This document shows, one piece after another, positions 10,798 to 23,714 of a stretch of 64,000 nucleotides of DNA. The stretch is taken from the NCBI GenBank assembly GCA_902729315.2, contig LR746268.1, positions 7,795,501-7,859,500 on the forward strand. Reading direction: 5' to 3'. A program made the translations under genes and the position numbers. The first letter of the stretch is position 1. Each line of letters starts with the position of its first letter. The notes beneath the pieces were generated by a model. That model was not told the DNA's origin. It ran no database searches and worked only from the letters and a program-made list of their open reading frames with translations. Source of the DNA: Spirodela intermedia. Its lineage: Eukaryota; Streptophyta; Magnoliopsida; Alismatales; Araceae.

Positions 10798-13700
10798 ATG
10801 GAGATGTCGGAGGAGCTCCTCCAGTGCGTGGGGAGGTTGGAGATCGCCAGTCCCAAGCCCGTCGGTTTCCTATGCGGTACCCTTCCAGTTGTCGCCGATG
10901 CCATGTCCTTCTCGCTCCCGCATTCCGCGCTTGTCCCTTCATCGTCCCAAACGTAACATGATCTCTCTTCTCGTTCCACCGGTTCCTGTTCTCTCCTTGA
11001 TTTAGTTTCTGGATTTGTTGATTTGTTTTGCTCGTACCGTTGACAGGATGGCGGCTCCACGCTACCAGATGCTGCCGACGGAGACCGACCTTAATACTCT
11101 TCCTCTGCTTCCAAATATCCCGGAGAAGGTCTTTCATGCCTCTGCCAAAGCGGGTCCGGCTTCTAGTCTCTCTCCGCTCTTATCCTTTTTATTTATACGC
11201 TTCCTCACGCTCTCCATTGTGAATTTTCTGAAATTTTAAAGGAAAATTTTGCGATGACATGGCCCAAATGTACGTTGGGGCCACCAACCTCCGAAACGAC
11301 CAGTTTTAGGGGGGACTTCCGTTGCTGAATTCTTCCTTCTACTAATTTTGTGTCATTTTAAGGGCAATTTGTGCAAAGTGATTGCGTTATCCATGCTTTC
11401 GGTATACTTCCAGACCCTGCGTAACCCTCTAATTGGAATCGATTGCTTCCATCTCAATTCTTGGGGGCTTTAATATCAATAACCGAAGGACTCAATGACC
11501 GAAGGACTCAATGACAGAAGGAGTCCTGTACCAGACTTTTATGGAAATAATATAGAAGAAATCTTTAGTGTATACATTTAAATCTGATGGTACCTCATAT
11601 TAATAAACTAGATGCGAGAAACAATTAAAGGGACACACTAGTACAATGAGCTTTGAAAACCGTCCCATGCAAGAGCTACAGAAATAAATCTAAGGCAGCC
11701 CCTTGACAGGAGCTAAAAATGCCCTGGAACGGTAACAGGAGCCCCTTCATTAGAATCCTTAAACATATGAAAGAAAGATTTCTACCACCTGAACATGCAA
11801 ATTGCTCTGCTCATTCCACCTATTTCAAAGGATTCCGTGGAGGATAAGATGCCATGTTTTATGATCCCCTTTCCCTAGCTCGTTAAAACATCTCCCAACT
11901 CCTAGAAGCTGTCAACTAATTGCTGTTAGAGAATCCGTCATATATTTTTGTGAAATGGAGCACTGTAGGAACAATTGATATAATCATCATCAGCAGCATA
12001 CTGAAGGCAGCATGAAGTATCAGTGTTATCTGAATGATGAGCTAGTTTATTGCTAATATAAAGACCTCAGTTGAAATTCTTTACTACTTTCGATGAGATT
12101 CGAAAAAAATCTCAGACTAAATAATGGACTTTGGAATAAAACGTGTATATACGAGAAATATTCAAAATTCTTCCGATCACAGAGGTTCTGAGTGAATCCT
12201 GGTGTAAAATTACGATAAAGAGGAGCATGTAGAATATTAAGGCAAATTACAGGGGCATCATCATTCTATGGATGGACTATCATCAGTTGAAGTGATTTTT
12301 CCAGTTGAACAATTGATGAAATGATTTTTTGAGGGGAAGAATGATCTTTGTTTGCGTTTTTTTCCCATTTGGATGAAGCACATAGTATAGGACATTATTT
12401 GATTGGTGTTACGAGGAGGGATCCACTGATGTAAGAGCATTCAGTTGAAGAACAAATGATTTTTAACTGCCTTTTTTTTTCATCGAAGATCAATGGCATG
12501 CCTTTCTATCTTTCTGTTTTTGTTACACGGTCAAAAAGTATTCAGTGTATCAATTATTTGCAAACAATGAGGTTTTGGTGAACTAAGAGAGCTTATAAAG
12601 AATCTTCCTTGCGTTCAATGTTTGGGGCAATATTTTCACTCCCAAGGTAAGAATTCCCAGTCTTTTTTTCCTTCATTCTGTCATTTATCCTGCCCCGAGT
12701 TTGCCAGTTTGGTAGCACACCTCCTAGAAAAAGGAGCTTCCACTGATATCCAGTATTCAATGGTCCAGATCGTCCTTCAATGCTCTTTTGTCATCTTTTG
12801 AGTTTCTTCCACTGCATTTTTCTTGTTTATGACTAGAAGGGGACTATCTGCTCGGGACAGTATGGGGACTGACCTAGTTTAAGTGCATTTTCCGTTTTGT
12901 GACAATCTATTTCCAAGGAAAGAAAAAATTATCGTAAAGGTGTGGCATTAGAAATTTAGATCTGTTTGTGTATTATAAGTTTTTGTGAAAGTGGAACCTG
13001 CAGGATCGCACCTGAAGTGCTTATTATGCTAGAAGGGTATGGGATATTTACACAAATTGCTGAAAAGTATTTGCTCCAGCAGAACGCATGAAAGCTTAGT
13101 CGTGGACGCATTTATAATTTTTTAATACCTCTTCAGTTTCTCCTTGTGTAAATAATTTTTTTTATGCTTCTGCAGATTTGCATTGGGAAAATGGTTCAGT
13201 CAATCATAATCTTTCTAGAAAATGTGAGTCACTGGCTGTATCTGGCCTTACAGAGTATGATGATGAGATAGATGTTGTGGCCCCAACCGATATAATGAAG
13301 CAAATTTTTAAGATACCTTACTCTAAAGCGCAGTTATCTATTGCTGTTCATCGAATTGGGGATACTCTGATCTTAAACACAGGGTATGCTGTTGTCCATT
13401 CTTCTGTACTATTTGTTGACGTTTAAAATCATTTTCTTATAGCTTTCTGAGTAATGACAGGCCTGATGTGGAAGAGAGTGAGAAGATGTTTAGAAGACAA
13501 ACCAATCAATCAAAAAGTCCTGATTCCTCGATTTTCTTAAACTTTGCTATGCATTCAGTCCGAGCTGAGGCTTGTGATTGCCCACCAAGTCATCATGCAC
13601 ACTCAGGAAGCACAGGCTCTACATTCCTGCCTGGACAATTAGGACATGGAGATGGTAACTTTGTGTCTTCGCCCAGTTCTCATATTGGGAAGGGGCAATT

Positions 13701-16700
13701 TATTGGTCAGAGTGTCAAAGGTAGTCGCTCTGGTGAGTACTCAAATAGCCGTCATGAAAAATTCTTTTGGGACAGCAAGAACAAGCCAACCATTAAGAAA
13801 AAGGGACCTATTCAAAAAGCTTCAATGGTTGGCGAGAAGACCAGGTGCCCAGTTCAAGATACGGATAAATGCAGGGAGATTGGGAATAATGGTTTTCAAA
13901 GAGTTTTGTTTTGGCAATTTCACAATTTTCGGATGCTTCTGGGAAGTGACTTGCTTGTATTCAGTAATGAAAAATATGTTGCAGTGAGCTTACACTTGTG
14001 GGACATTGCTAGACAGGTAATAATTTCGTACCATGAGTTCTTCATGAGCTACATAATTGTTTCCTCTTATGTTTTTTTGTTAATTCTGATAGGTTACTCC
14101 ATTGACGTGGCTTGAAGCTTGGCTTGATAATGTCATGGCAAGTGTTCCTGAGTTAGCAATTTGTTATCATCAAAATGGTGTTGTCCAAGGGTATGAACTT
14201 TTGAAGACAGATGACATATTCTTACTCAAAGGGATATCTGAAGATGGCATTCCAGCATTTCATCCACAAATTGTTCAACAAAATGGCCTTTCAGTGTTGA
14301 GATTTCTCCAGGACAACTGCAAGCAAGATCCTGGTGCATATTGGGTATAGCTTTTCGATTTCATGGCATGATCATTTTGCTATCTGCTGTTGTCTGAAAA
14401 GTTAAATATCATTTTACGTGTCATCTTTCTCTATATGGATGACGCCACCTCTTTGTTCTCTTCCAATTGTTTACTGTTTCCTATTTCGATTACAATTTAG
14501 CCTTTTGGTTTACATTGTCAGCTCTATAGAAATGCTGGGGACGAAGTTTTACAGCTTTTCAATTTGTCGGTGGTACCTGAGAATCATTCACCCACAGCTC
14601 ATGACTCAGGTAGTCCTTTGTCATCACTGATGCATGAGTGGAGGAGGAATTCATTATTCTCCCTAGGAACTGTCTTGTGCCGCATCGGACATAGGCTGTC
14701 ACTTTCAAAGGTATCGAAAAACAAAATCGACTCAGTTTACTTGTGAACCGTGATTGATTGTGTTCAATATATTGTAGTCAACTTAATTGCCCATTTTTTC
14801 ACAGCTAGCTGATAACAAAGCAAAGTGTGCAAAATTCTTCAAGAAGTGTTTGGACATTATGTGTGAGCAGCACCACTTGGTATGCAGATTCGGCACACAT
14901 TGAAATTTTTAATATTTTTACATTTCTACTGTTCCTTATGATGAACTGACGTTCAAACACAGGTTTTCTGTGCACATGCTCATGAACAATTCGCCAGGCT
15001 CATTTTGAATTCTGAGGAGGAACTGGATTTGACAACAGAATCTTTTCTTCTTGAGTCTGCAGTCACAGTCACTGATGTGGAAGATGACTTTTCTGTGTCG
15101 TCTGGGGGAATGTTCGAATCAAGCGCTCAATGTCATTCGCCAATGTGCAGGGATATGACTTTTAATGAAGTCAAATTGTCTGCGGCACCTGATGTATCTG
15201 GGTTGTTGAGAATGGAAGGAAACTTATCAATGAAAAGAGACGAAGATGGCTTTGAGTTAGCTGATATGGAAGATTCGATGGTTTCTGTCCCAGGGAGAAT
15301 ACATGACCTGGCTGTGTCCCAGATATCTCCACCGCCGGCACACTTGGTCCAGACTGTTACTGATCCAGTCTCTTCTAAGTTGGCTGCAATTTACCACCTA
15401 TCTCAAGCTATAAAATCTCTCAGGTGGCAGCGCCAACTACAAAATGCTGGACATTCGCTTGACGATGGCAACGAAGTTCATGATAGATTACCGCCTAGCT
15501 CTTTCTCTGTATGTGCTTGTGGTGACACTGATTGTATTGAAGTGTGTGATATTCAAGAATGGTTACCCAAGTCAAGGATGGATGGTAAAATGTGGAAACT
15601 TGTTCTTTTGTTGGGAGAGTCTTATTTGGCCCTTGGAGAGGCGTATAAAGATGATGGCCGGCTAGATCAAGCTCTTAAAATTGTTAAACTGGCATGTTCT
15701 TTGTATGGATCTATGCCTCAACAGCTAGAAGGCTCTCAGTTTATTTCATCAATGGTTAGCAGCTCATCATCATATACAAACTTCGGAAATGGTTACAGGG
15801 GAACAGATTTCACCATAGACAATTTGCGGGATTTGAATTCCGATCTCATGGAAGATTACCCTTCCTCAAATAATTTTTCAGCCAAATATTTGTTCTGGTC
15901 TAAGGCTTGGATGCTTGTTGGAGATGTATATATTGAGCACCATAGGATAGCGAATAAAGCTATACCAGTAAGAGAAGAAAGTAAAACAGTGGACTCTAAA
16001 TTATGTGTGTCAGAAGATGTTATTAAAGAGGTAAAAAGGCTTAAAAAGAAGCTGGGTCAATCCGAGGAAAATTGCAGCACTTGTTCACTGATAAATTGTA
16101 GCTGCAGGAGTGACAGGGCAACCAGTGGAAACAGCGCTAGTAGTAGTTGTGGAGATGCTGCCTCCCGTGTCTTTGGCAGGCAAAATATCGGGAAACCAAA
16201 AATGAAGACGTGTAAGCGAGCATCATTTTCAAAGTCAGGAGAGGGCAATTCCAAGGGCAAAACAGTGAAAACCGATGTCTCTGGAAGTGAGCACTGGCAG
16301 ATACCTAAAGAGAGAGACAGACATCCTTTTTCATCCGTAGCTTTCAATATCGAAGAGGATGAGCACACTGTGGAGACCTGCGTAGAATCTGGGTTTGAAG
16401 CTGATAGTAAAGATGTACCTGAGGTGAAGAATGGTGGCATTTTCAGGTTTCTTGTGAGTCCCAAAGTTGGAGACGTTGAACACAATCTCTTGGCTGCCAT
16501 TGGCTGTTATGATGCTGCCAGGGAGGCAATGGAGGGTTTTCCTGTTAGTCCAACAGAATTGCAGTTTGTTGTTAAAAAAGCAGGATGGGTCTTTAATGAA
16601 CTGGGAAGGCATAGACTTGACAGAGGAGATCTTCTCCGTGCTGAGCTATCTTTTGCAGATGCTGTAAAAGCATTTAGAAAAGTATCTGACCATACGAATA

Positions 16701-18364
16701 TCATACTAATTAACTGTAATTTAGGTCATGGCCGAAGAAGTTTGGCTGAGGAACTGGTATCTAAAATGGAAGTGCTCGGCGAGCATGGTTATGGATACAA
16801 GCAACTGATGAAAAGTGCGAAAATGGAGTACACCAAATCTCTGAAATATTATGAAGCTGCCAAAGTTGAGCTGAATGAAATTGGCGAAGGGCCTGATCCA
16901 CTGTTAAGAAATGAAGCGCTTACCCAATTAGCTCACACATATCTACGCTTTGGTATGCTATTATCTAAGGAAGCTATTTCAAGAGATATTCATGGAAAGG
17001 TATTTTCTGAAGAGTCGTCATTCAGTCACCTTGGTACTAATGAGAGAATCAAATTAGGAAAACACGACATATCCCCAACAGATGCGTTTGGGCATGCTTT
17101 GGCGTTGTATGAATCGCTGGGTGAATTGAGAAGGCAGGAGGCTGCTTTTACCTATTTTCACTTTGCGTGCTATCACAAGGATTTCTCTTTGAAGCTCTTG
17201 GGTACAAATCAGAAGCAAACGAAACATTCAAAAATTGGAAATAGTAACCATCAAAAGTCTAGGCTGCATGCTTATTTAGCAGAGAGTAACTGGCAGAAGT
17301 CTTTACATTTCTATGGTCCAAAGAGTCACCCTGTTATGTATCTGAATATCCTATTAGAGCAGTCAATACTGTTATCAACCCTCTCTGGTTTTTTTAACAC
17401 AGCCGAGGTATGTGAGCAGGTTTTTCTTGGATGTTTACTTCATTCCCCTGTTTGTTTTGGTAGAACACGTAATGAATTTCCTGTTAACCTTGCATATCAA
17501 TTAATTCTTGTTGTATGAGCTTTCCGTATTAGTCATAAACACAGGGGTTCTATTTGTCAGACGGGTAAATGGATTGCAAAAATCTCTTCGAAATAAGAAT
17601 ATTGTCACATTTGAGCTTTTTAGGGGCAAAATGACTCGCTATGCTCCCATTTATTTTGTTGATAAGGTTTCTATTGTGTCATGAGGGCTCCATATCATGG
17701 TTTGGCAAAAAGAATGTTGTATTTGGTTTGGAACGATTAATCTCTAGTGATTGTTGATGTCATTTATAAACCCACCATCCGAATCATTTAATTCTTGTGG
17801 GGCTGCTTCGAATTTCATAAGAGCTTGTGAATTTTCCTTTAATTAGTGTCAAAAAGGTAAAACCTGTTGGTTTCTCGAGGTTACCTTCATTAAAGTCAAG
17901 GACATCAATGCATTGTTATATTGATGAAGCTTGTTCTCTGAAATTTTAGCCTGCATTTAAGTAAAATTTTACTCATCTTTAATTGTATTTGAGGCCGTTT
18001 TCCTAAAAGTTTCATGTTGATATAATTGTTTATATTTTTCCTAATCAAGTGGAACTAACCAACATCTCTTCTAATTCAGATGTTGGAATCCGCTTTACAA
18101 CATATGCTCGAAGGCCGCCATGCAGTAGTAGATTTTCAGTTTAGTGAAGGCGAACAAATCCAGGAGAGGTTCCGGAATCATTTGCTGATGCTTTTGAAAG
18201 GGATGCTAGCGGCGGTGCGTTCAGGGATCCCTAACCAGTCTGCAGCGGACAGGAGCGCCATTGATAACGTGGAGAAGCTGAAGGAGATGTACAGGATGTT
18301 GCTGAGGTCAGCTGGCCTGTGTCAATTGCATGCTATGCATGGACTGTGGATCGCTCCGGATTAA
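10798..18364 (+). CDS. EDRF1: EDRF1-like protein (erythroid differentiation-related factor 1 homologue), nine exons
   Basis: Large conserved protein of poorly known function, named after its animal homologue. Exons: 10798-10952, 11047-11153, 13176-13383, 13461-14016, 14093-14344, 14522-14710, 14805-14879, 14963-17407, 18080-18364; they join in phase with GT-AG borders to 1423 aa. The N-terminal EDRF1 domain shows LQCVGRLEIASPKPVGFLCG, YQMLPTETDLNTLPLLPNIP, DIMKQIFKIPYSKAQLSIAV, FLNFAMHSVRAEACDCPP and LTWLEAWLDNVMASVPELAI. The long exon 8 carries TPR-like helices (KLVLLLGESYLALGEAYKDD; RLDRGDLLRAELSFADAVKA; FGHALALYESLGELRRQEAA) separated by a disordered Ser/Lys-rich part. The largest intron (11154-13175) is 2 kb. 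The start codon is followed at once by conserved sequence. Homology is firm; molecular role in plants is unknown to me. Confidence 0.9.
11482..11513. repeat. 16-bp tandem repeat, two exact units plus a partial third
   Basis: The unit ACCGAAGGACTCAATG occurs twice exactly (11482-11497, 11498-11513) and is followed by a decayed third copy up to about 11526. It lies in EDRF1 intron 2 and has no evident function. Confidence 0.85.
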
Positions 18365-19905
18365 GGTATGAGGATAAAAATTTTAATGCTCTGCGTGAAC
18401 TTTTTGAAAGATGGACACTCCAGGTTGGGAAATCCAAGCTTTCAAAATGGCCGACTAACTACTCCTTAAGGGTGCAAAATGGCGCACTTGCCTTCAAAAA
18501 AGTAACATTGGAAATATATATATATATATATATTTAAAAAAAGAAATGGGTTCCTTGTGTTCGTTACCATGTTGTAAAGATATCTTGAAATGTAGAAAGT
18601 GTGAAATTGTCTTTAATCTGTGATTCACTTGAAGAACACTTGATCTGCCCTTTGCAGCATGCTGTTATCTAACAAGATACCTCCGAAGCATAGACACAAA
18701 GATTTGACCAAATCAAGGGTAGAGAGAGAACATGAATTGCTTTCTTGGCAGAATTTATGTCCAGTCCAATGATCTCGTTTACAACTGTTAGAATACAAAA
18801 TCAGGGTGAGGACAGGCCCTCTGACAATTTTTTCAGCTTTCTCTATAGAAAGAACATTAGCACATACCGTGAAGAGAAAACTCAAGTGGAAAGAGGAAAA
18901 AGCATGGAAAGACCCCATAAGAAAAGAGCATACAAAAAATATGACGCCCCGCTGAAATTATTCCCAGGTCGGATTTTCCAAATACAAGCATGGGCAGACC
19001 TCAAGCTCTATCACTGTATTTACAAAAAAATCGCCAGTTCACTCTCAGTACACTAGGAAATGCTACTGACCAGAAGAATGGGCAGTCATGTGAAATGGTC
19101 TTGTCGGAGAATGGTGTTAAATTCTGCAGAGAAAAGGTCGTCGTCTTTCTGCTTCTCCTGTTCACCGTTCCCATCTGTACGCCATGATATTTTGGGTGAC
19201 AGTGGTGAATACAATTCTGTATGTTCAACCAGAGCCATCAGCATAGATTAAAAAAGGCATTTGATTATCTATCGAAAATAAAGACTAGACACAGATTTGA
19301 CTCATGGCTGGGCGGAACATTCCAGTGATACGGACGGAATAGTTTCATGGGCTTGTAGCCCGAGGTTTCTGATTCTTTGGACTTGTGAGCACCCGCAGGA
19401 TTTGAGTCTAGATTCTTAACATGGTTCTCCATAATTCTATGGGGCTCTCTCATCATCTGTGTTCTCTCCTGACCATGGGAAAAATCCATGATCCTCTTCA
19501 ACAACAGCTGATATAGAGGATGATGAGACGAAGCAGTGGCGGCAAACCCAGAGGGAATGCTGGGCGTGCAGCAAACGATGAGAAGCCAAGGGATCTAGGA
19601 TCCAGACGAGGCAAGGCTGCTACCTGATGGGAAGCTTATTAAAGGACATCACTTTGTCACAACCACAAACAGGTTGACCTTTGCTACTGGCGATCGATCA
19701 ACAATAATAGGTCTGCAGGGCTAGATGTTTTGTAAAACCTCTTCGGTTGAATTCTGACCATACAAGAGTGATGGGATAATCAAGGTTTTGATCGTTGAAA
19801 AGGATAATGTGGAGCCAGGGATGGTCTGTGGAGCCGTGGAACTGCTTAGTAGATTTGCATCAAGGAGGGCCTTGTTAGATAGGCATGCCCATGAGTTTAG
19901 TGGAT
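18365..19905. other. Convergent intergenic region between EDRF1 and the NIPA gene
   Basis: Holds the 3' ends of two genes transcribed toward each other. A short (AT)n tract is at about 18514-18534. Open frames of 60-100 codons on both strands show no family resemblance. Nothing else recognised. Confidence 0.55.
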
Positions 19906-22553
19906 TCAAAACGTGGATATTCTAGTAAGTAATGCAGAGGGCCCCCTCGGGATGTTGGGTAACGAACCTGTTACTAAGGGAGAATCTGATTCCCTTGTAG
20001 AGTGTAATACTGTGGTTCCAGAAAGCACCGTAATAAATCCGCAGATCTCTGAGGCTATATTACTTGCCTTTTGACCCGACCAGTCCTACAGAAGATTAGA
20101 AAAACTTGAGACTTAGATAAGAAAAATTGTCACCGGAAAAACCAGAATCATCTTACCCTGAACATTATTGCACTGGCAAGGATTGTGAACGTTGTGAACA
20201 TGGCATAGTATATGGGAGAAACAAGCGCAGTATTGAAAGTATCCAGTGCCTGGAATCGCCAAAAGACAAACGAAAAATGTTTTATTCTTACTCACAGCAG
20301 ACATCAGCTAAATCACAAGCGCGTAAGGGCAAAACAGTCGGGGCACAAGTGGAAAAACATAATAGGAATGATCTACTCTGAAACTTATTGGCTCCTCGGG
20401 TTGAAGATCTTGGTATCCAGGTCTTTCTTCAGCCAGTTTTTCTTCATTGCCAGACTCGTTCAATCCATCCAGGGACGTTTTCTCTTTCAATGACGCCCAT
20501 AACCGGCCTAAATCAATGTTTTCCCCTTGACAGACCTTTTATAAGTATCCTGAGGCCCAGTTCTTCCACACACTGAGCCTTTTTGAAAGATTGAAAGCCT
20601 GGTAACGCAAATTAGGCAGAAATGTTAATGGTCAGATCTTCGTCAGTAACCCTGCAGGCGATCTGTCTCATTAGAATGGCGCGACGAAATGATGATCAGC
20701 TTGACAACAGCAGGGTTTTGGAAATATGCGCCGCCTTGCCTTCCTGAGAGTTTTGAATCCTCAAGGTGTCTTCTTGGCGCATCAGATCAAGGAGGGCGTT
20801 TTAGAAGACCAAATGTCTAATTATATCCAAACAGTGAACTACAGGCCACCGGATGTGTGCTACCAGTGAAATAGGTACACCAGGTAAATCCGATGAAATG
20901 GATGGTTTCTGGAATTCCCACGAGAAAAGCTCATCATGAAATAACGTGCCCGTCCTTAAAACCTCTGGATAAAGCATCAGAAGCTGTCTTAAAAAGCAGA
21001 AACACTGCTTGGCGCCAAATTTATCGAATCGTCTTGCATCTGTTCAACCTATGATATCCTGTGAAAGCATGTGGAAGTAGGATGTGGTCTCTGATTTTGA
21101 CTCAGAAGTTTTGCTTTTTTTCCTTTCTCATATAATGCGCATTTAATGGAGGTGAATAAGGAAATCTTTTCTCTGGTTATCCTGACTATGTAAGTCATCT
21201 AGATCAATGTAAAAAATTAAGATACATAATTATACACAGAAGCATGCATCCAATATATCTGAATGAAACCTGGATCAGCAGATCTCGGAAGAACGATGCA
21301 ATGAATAGGGGTGTTGGAAGAGTACTAACCATGTTTAAATAATTCAACTGGATAACGATGCAGGTGATGGCGACCATAAAGAAAACCCATGTCTGTAAAT
21401 AGCCCACTTGGTTGACGCCCTCCACTGTGAGCTTGATCGCAATGCCTACGGCCTTGATGCTCATCACCTGGATAAGAAACAACAGCTAAAGACCCACAAT
21501 CTTGGAACATGGTGAAACAAGCCAGGATGATATTAAAACCCTAGATCAAAGACTCACCGTCAGAGACCCGATTACAGAGCATATGCCCAAGTATATCATT
21601 ATATTTGTCTGCCCATATCGTGGAGAAAAATGCAGCATCAGCACCAGTGATACGGCGACTGCGGACGCCGTGTACAGAAGAAATGCTGGAGGGAATCCAC
21701 CACCGAGCCTTAAGAGAGAGCAGAGGGGAACGATGATCCCCCGCGAGTCGAGAGAGATTCAATTCATCGAGAGTACCTGGTTGGGTGGCCAAATTCCAAA
21801 TCTCCTCCACCGAGGTTGGCGTCTTCTCCTCCGGCGCATGTAGGACGATCACAGTGGATCCCACGATACAGAGCACGCAGCCCAGCACACCCATCCTCTG
21901 CAACTTCTCCTGCAGGATGAAGTGCGCCAGAATGGCACTGAACCATTCCGTCCCCAGGAAGAAACATCGTCAGGTGAGCACGCAGATTTGTAAGAGAAGA
22001 AAAAACCGAACGAGTGGAGTTGGGCCATCTTTGCTCCAGTCCGTGGTGGTACCTCACGATTATGCTCAGAGCTCCCAATGGCGTCACCAGGACAGCAGGG
22101 GCGAACATGTACGCCACGAAGTTGGCGATCTCGCCGAGTATCACTGACAGTCGATGGACAAATGTCATCTTCCCATCAGGCAGGTTTCGGGCAGATTCTG
22201 CGAGGGAAGAAGGGGGAAGAGCTCGAGGAAGGGATGCGGCTTACTGATGATCATGCCCACCCACCAGAGCGGCTCCAGGAGGTACCCGTAGCCTCCCGCG
22301 CCTGCCAGAAGATGGCCACAAGGAAGAAGTAGAGGTGAGCAGCAAGATCAACGAGGAGGTGGAGATTTTCCTCTCGGGGAAGGTGGGGAGGGCAGAGAAG
22401 ATTTTTTTTACCGGCGCGGTCACCGGAGAGGCCAGCCCGCTTGAGGCCCTTCTTCTTGAGGATGAAGCTGGCACCAATGAAGGCGCTGGAGGTGACGGCA
22501 AGGATGAATCCCTTCAGGTTGTCGGAGAAGAGCCCCAACTGAAGCGCCGGCAT
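19906..22553 (-). CDS. NIPA-family probable magnesium transporter, eight exons
   Basis: Polytopic membrane protein of the NIPA (DUF803) family, proposed Mg2+ transporters of plasma or endosomal membranes. Exons in order: 22412-22553, 22245-22301, 22053-22143, 21777-21937, 21558-21685, 21330-21467, 20157-20249, 19906-20085; all have GT-AG borders and matching phases, giving 329 aa with about nine membrane spans. Diagnostic blocks are FIGASFILKKKGLKRAG, GGYGYLLEPLWWVGMI, GEIANFVAYMFAPAVLVTPL, LGCVLCIVGSTVIVLHAPEE, MSIKAVGIAIKLTVEG, LDTFNTALVSPIYYAMFTTF and ASEICGFITVLSGTTVLHST. The start was set at the ATG just before PALQLGLFSDNLKGF; an ATG 38 codons upstream would add a tail absent from relatives. 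The C-terminal 25 residues after HSTRESDSP are less certain. Which NIPA paralogue this is cannot be decided. Confidence 0.9.
20559..20580. repeat. First copy of an exact 22-bp direct repeat
   Basis: Identical over 22 bases to 23268-23289, same orientation. This copy lies in a NIPA intron (20250-21329). Both start AGTTCTTCCACACACTGAGC. Flanks do not align beyond the 22 bases. Confidence 0.8.
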
Positions 22554-22818
22554 CCCGCCGTTAGCCGAAGACGCGGCAATCGACAGGGGCGGTCGCCGCC
22601 GGTCATCTAGAACCGGCTCCCGGCGGGAAGACGGTGCTGCGCATCCCGTATGGCGAAGACGAAGCACAAAGGAACAAACTCGGGGTCGGACATGGGAATA
22701 CCAGATCTAGAGCACGTAGTTCCTCCAGTAACGGACGCAGAAAAACTGGTCAGAAGAGGGATTATGAATCCCCCGGCCTCCACCCTCCCACCCTTCGCTC
22801 TCTCATTCCAACCTACCG

Positions 22819-22874
22819 GTCGCTTTGGCCGAGTGGTTAAGGCGTGTGCCTGCTAAGTACATGGGGTTTCCCCG
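22819..22874 (+). pseudogene. 3'-truncated copy of tRNA-Ser(GCT)
   Basis: 56 bases identical to the first 56 of the intact tRNA that begins at 22921. It covers acceptor 5' strand, D arm, anticodon arm and variable arm up to CCCCG, then diverges. It lacks the T arm (B box) and the 3' acceptor strand, so it cannot fold into a tRNA. The A box (TGGCCGAGTGG) is intact. It begins 102 bp before the full copy in the same orientation, indicating a local tandem duplication. Confidence 0.9.
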
Positions 22875-22920
22875 TGGTTAGGAGTGAAGAGAAAAAATTT
22901 AGATTAACAATTTTCACCAA

Positions 22921-23002
22921 GTCGCTTTGGCCGAGTGGTTAAGGCGTGTGCCTGCTAAGTACATGGGGTTTCCCCGCGAGAGTTCGAATCTCTCAGGCGA
23001 CG
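22921..23002 (+). tRNA. tRNA-Ser, anticodon GCT
   Basis: 82 bases including the discriminator G. Acceptor strands GTCGCTT and AGGCGAC pair along all seven positions (one T-G). The anticodon loop reads CTGCTAA, with GCT decoding AGC/AGT serine codons. The long variable arm GGGGTTTCCCC is the type II signature of serine tRNAs. A box TGGCCGAGTGG and B box GTTCGAATC are both present. No intron and no encoded CCA, as is normal for nuclear genes. A TTTT run at about 23008-23011 can serve as Pol III terminator. Confidence 0.96.
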
Positions 23003-23267
23003 GTTCCTTTTGCGGCTGCCATTTTTGCCATCACATAATGCTCGCAAATCATTTCTCTGAAAGCTACCCCATTTCACGGAAGCTTCCTAACCCCCCACAA
23101 CTCTCTCTCCCTCTCCATGAGCCCCCTCCCTTTTCTCTCTCCCAAGCCTGATAACCCCCAACCCCGTTGTAGACTGGGCTGCCTTCTATGTTGTAGCATG
23201 TGAGGATTCCTGATCGGGCGCAGATGAAGGGGGAGGAGAGACATGCCTGGGCAAGCAGCACCGGCTT

Positions 23268-23289
23268 AGTTCTTCCACACACTGAGCCT
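23268..23289. repeat. Second copy of an exact 22-bp direct repeat
   Basis: Matches 20559-20580 base for base, 2.7 kb away in the same orientation, in intergenic DNA. It could be a relic of a dispersed element; no longer similarity is visible around it. Confidence 0.8.
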
Positions 23290-23657
23290 CACGGAAATGG
23301 ATGGATTCTAGATCTTCACACCAACTTCACGTGAATCTCGAACTGCCCAGCCCTTATCGTCTGCTCACATGGTGTTGACCATTATGGTCTGGGTTGTCGG
23401 CAAACGAGTCCACGGCAGTTGAAAGGAGCCCTGTGGCCAGTTATTCCTTACCCGGGTCATCCAAATCCACGTGAGCTGGTGGAGATTATTCAGCGAAAGC
23501 TATTGACTTTAATGCAATTTATTGTCCCCAATAGCTCCGTCCGCAAGACCCACCTCGATGGTCAAATAAAAAAGCAACGGATCATGTAACCTCACTGTCG
23601 TTCGCTACCGGGAAAGACTTCACCGGTTCTTCAACGTTCGATTCAACGTGAATGGTT

Positions 23658-23660
<3 letters not shown>

Positions 23661-23710
<50 letters not shown>
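23661..23710. repeat. (CT)25 microsatellite
   Basis: Perfect 50-base CT tract about 400 bp upstream of the start codon at 24109, in the position where plant genes often carry CT-rich 5' UTR or core promoter sequence. Confidence 0.95.

Positions 23711-23714
<4 letters not shown>

Noticed and set aside
21558-21708. NIPA exon starting at 21708 (acceptor CTTAAG)
   Set aside because: Breaks the reading frame with the preceding exon; the acceptor at 21686-21687 (CCTCCAG) keeps phase and restores the conserved ATQPAFLLY junction.
22819-22874. A second functional tRNA-Ser gene
   Set aside because: Lacks T arm, B box and 3' acceptor strand.
23661-23710. CRISPR-like or other spaced repeat array
   Set aside because: It is a plain dinucleotide tract without spacers in a plant nuclear sequence.
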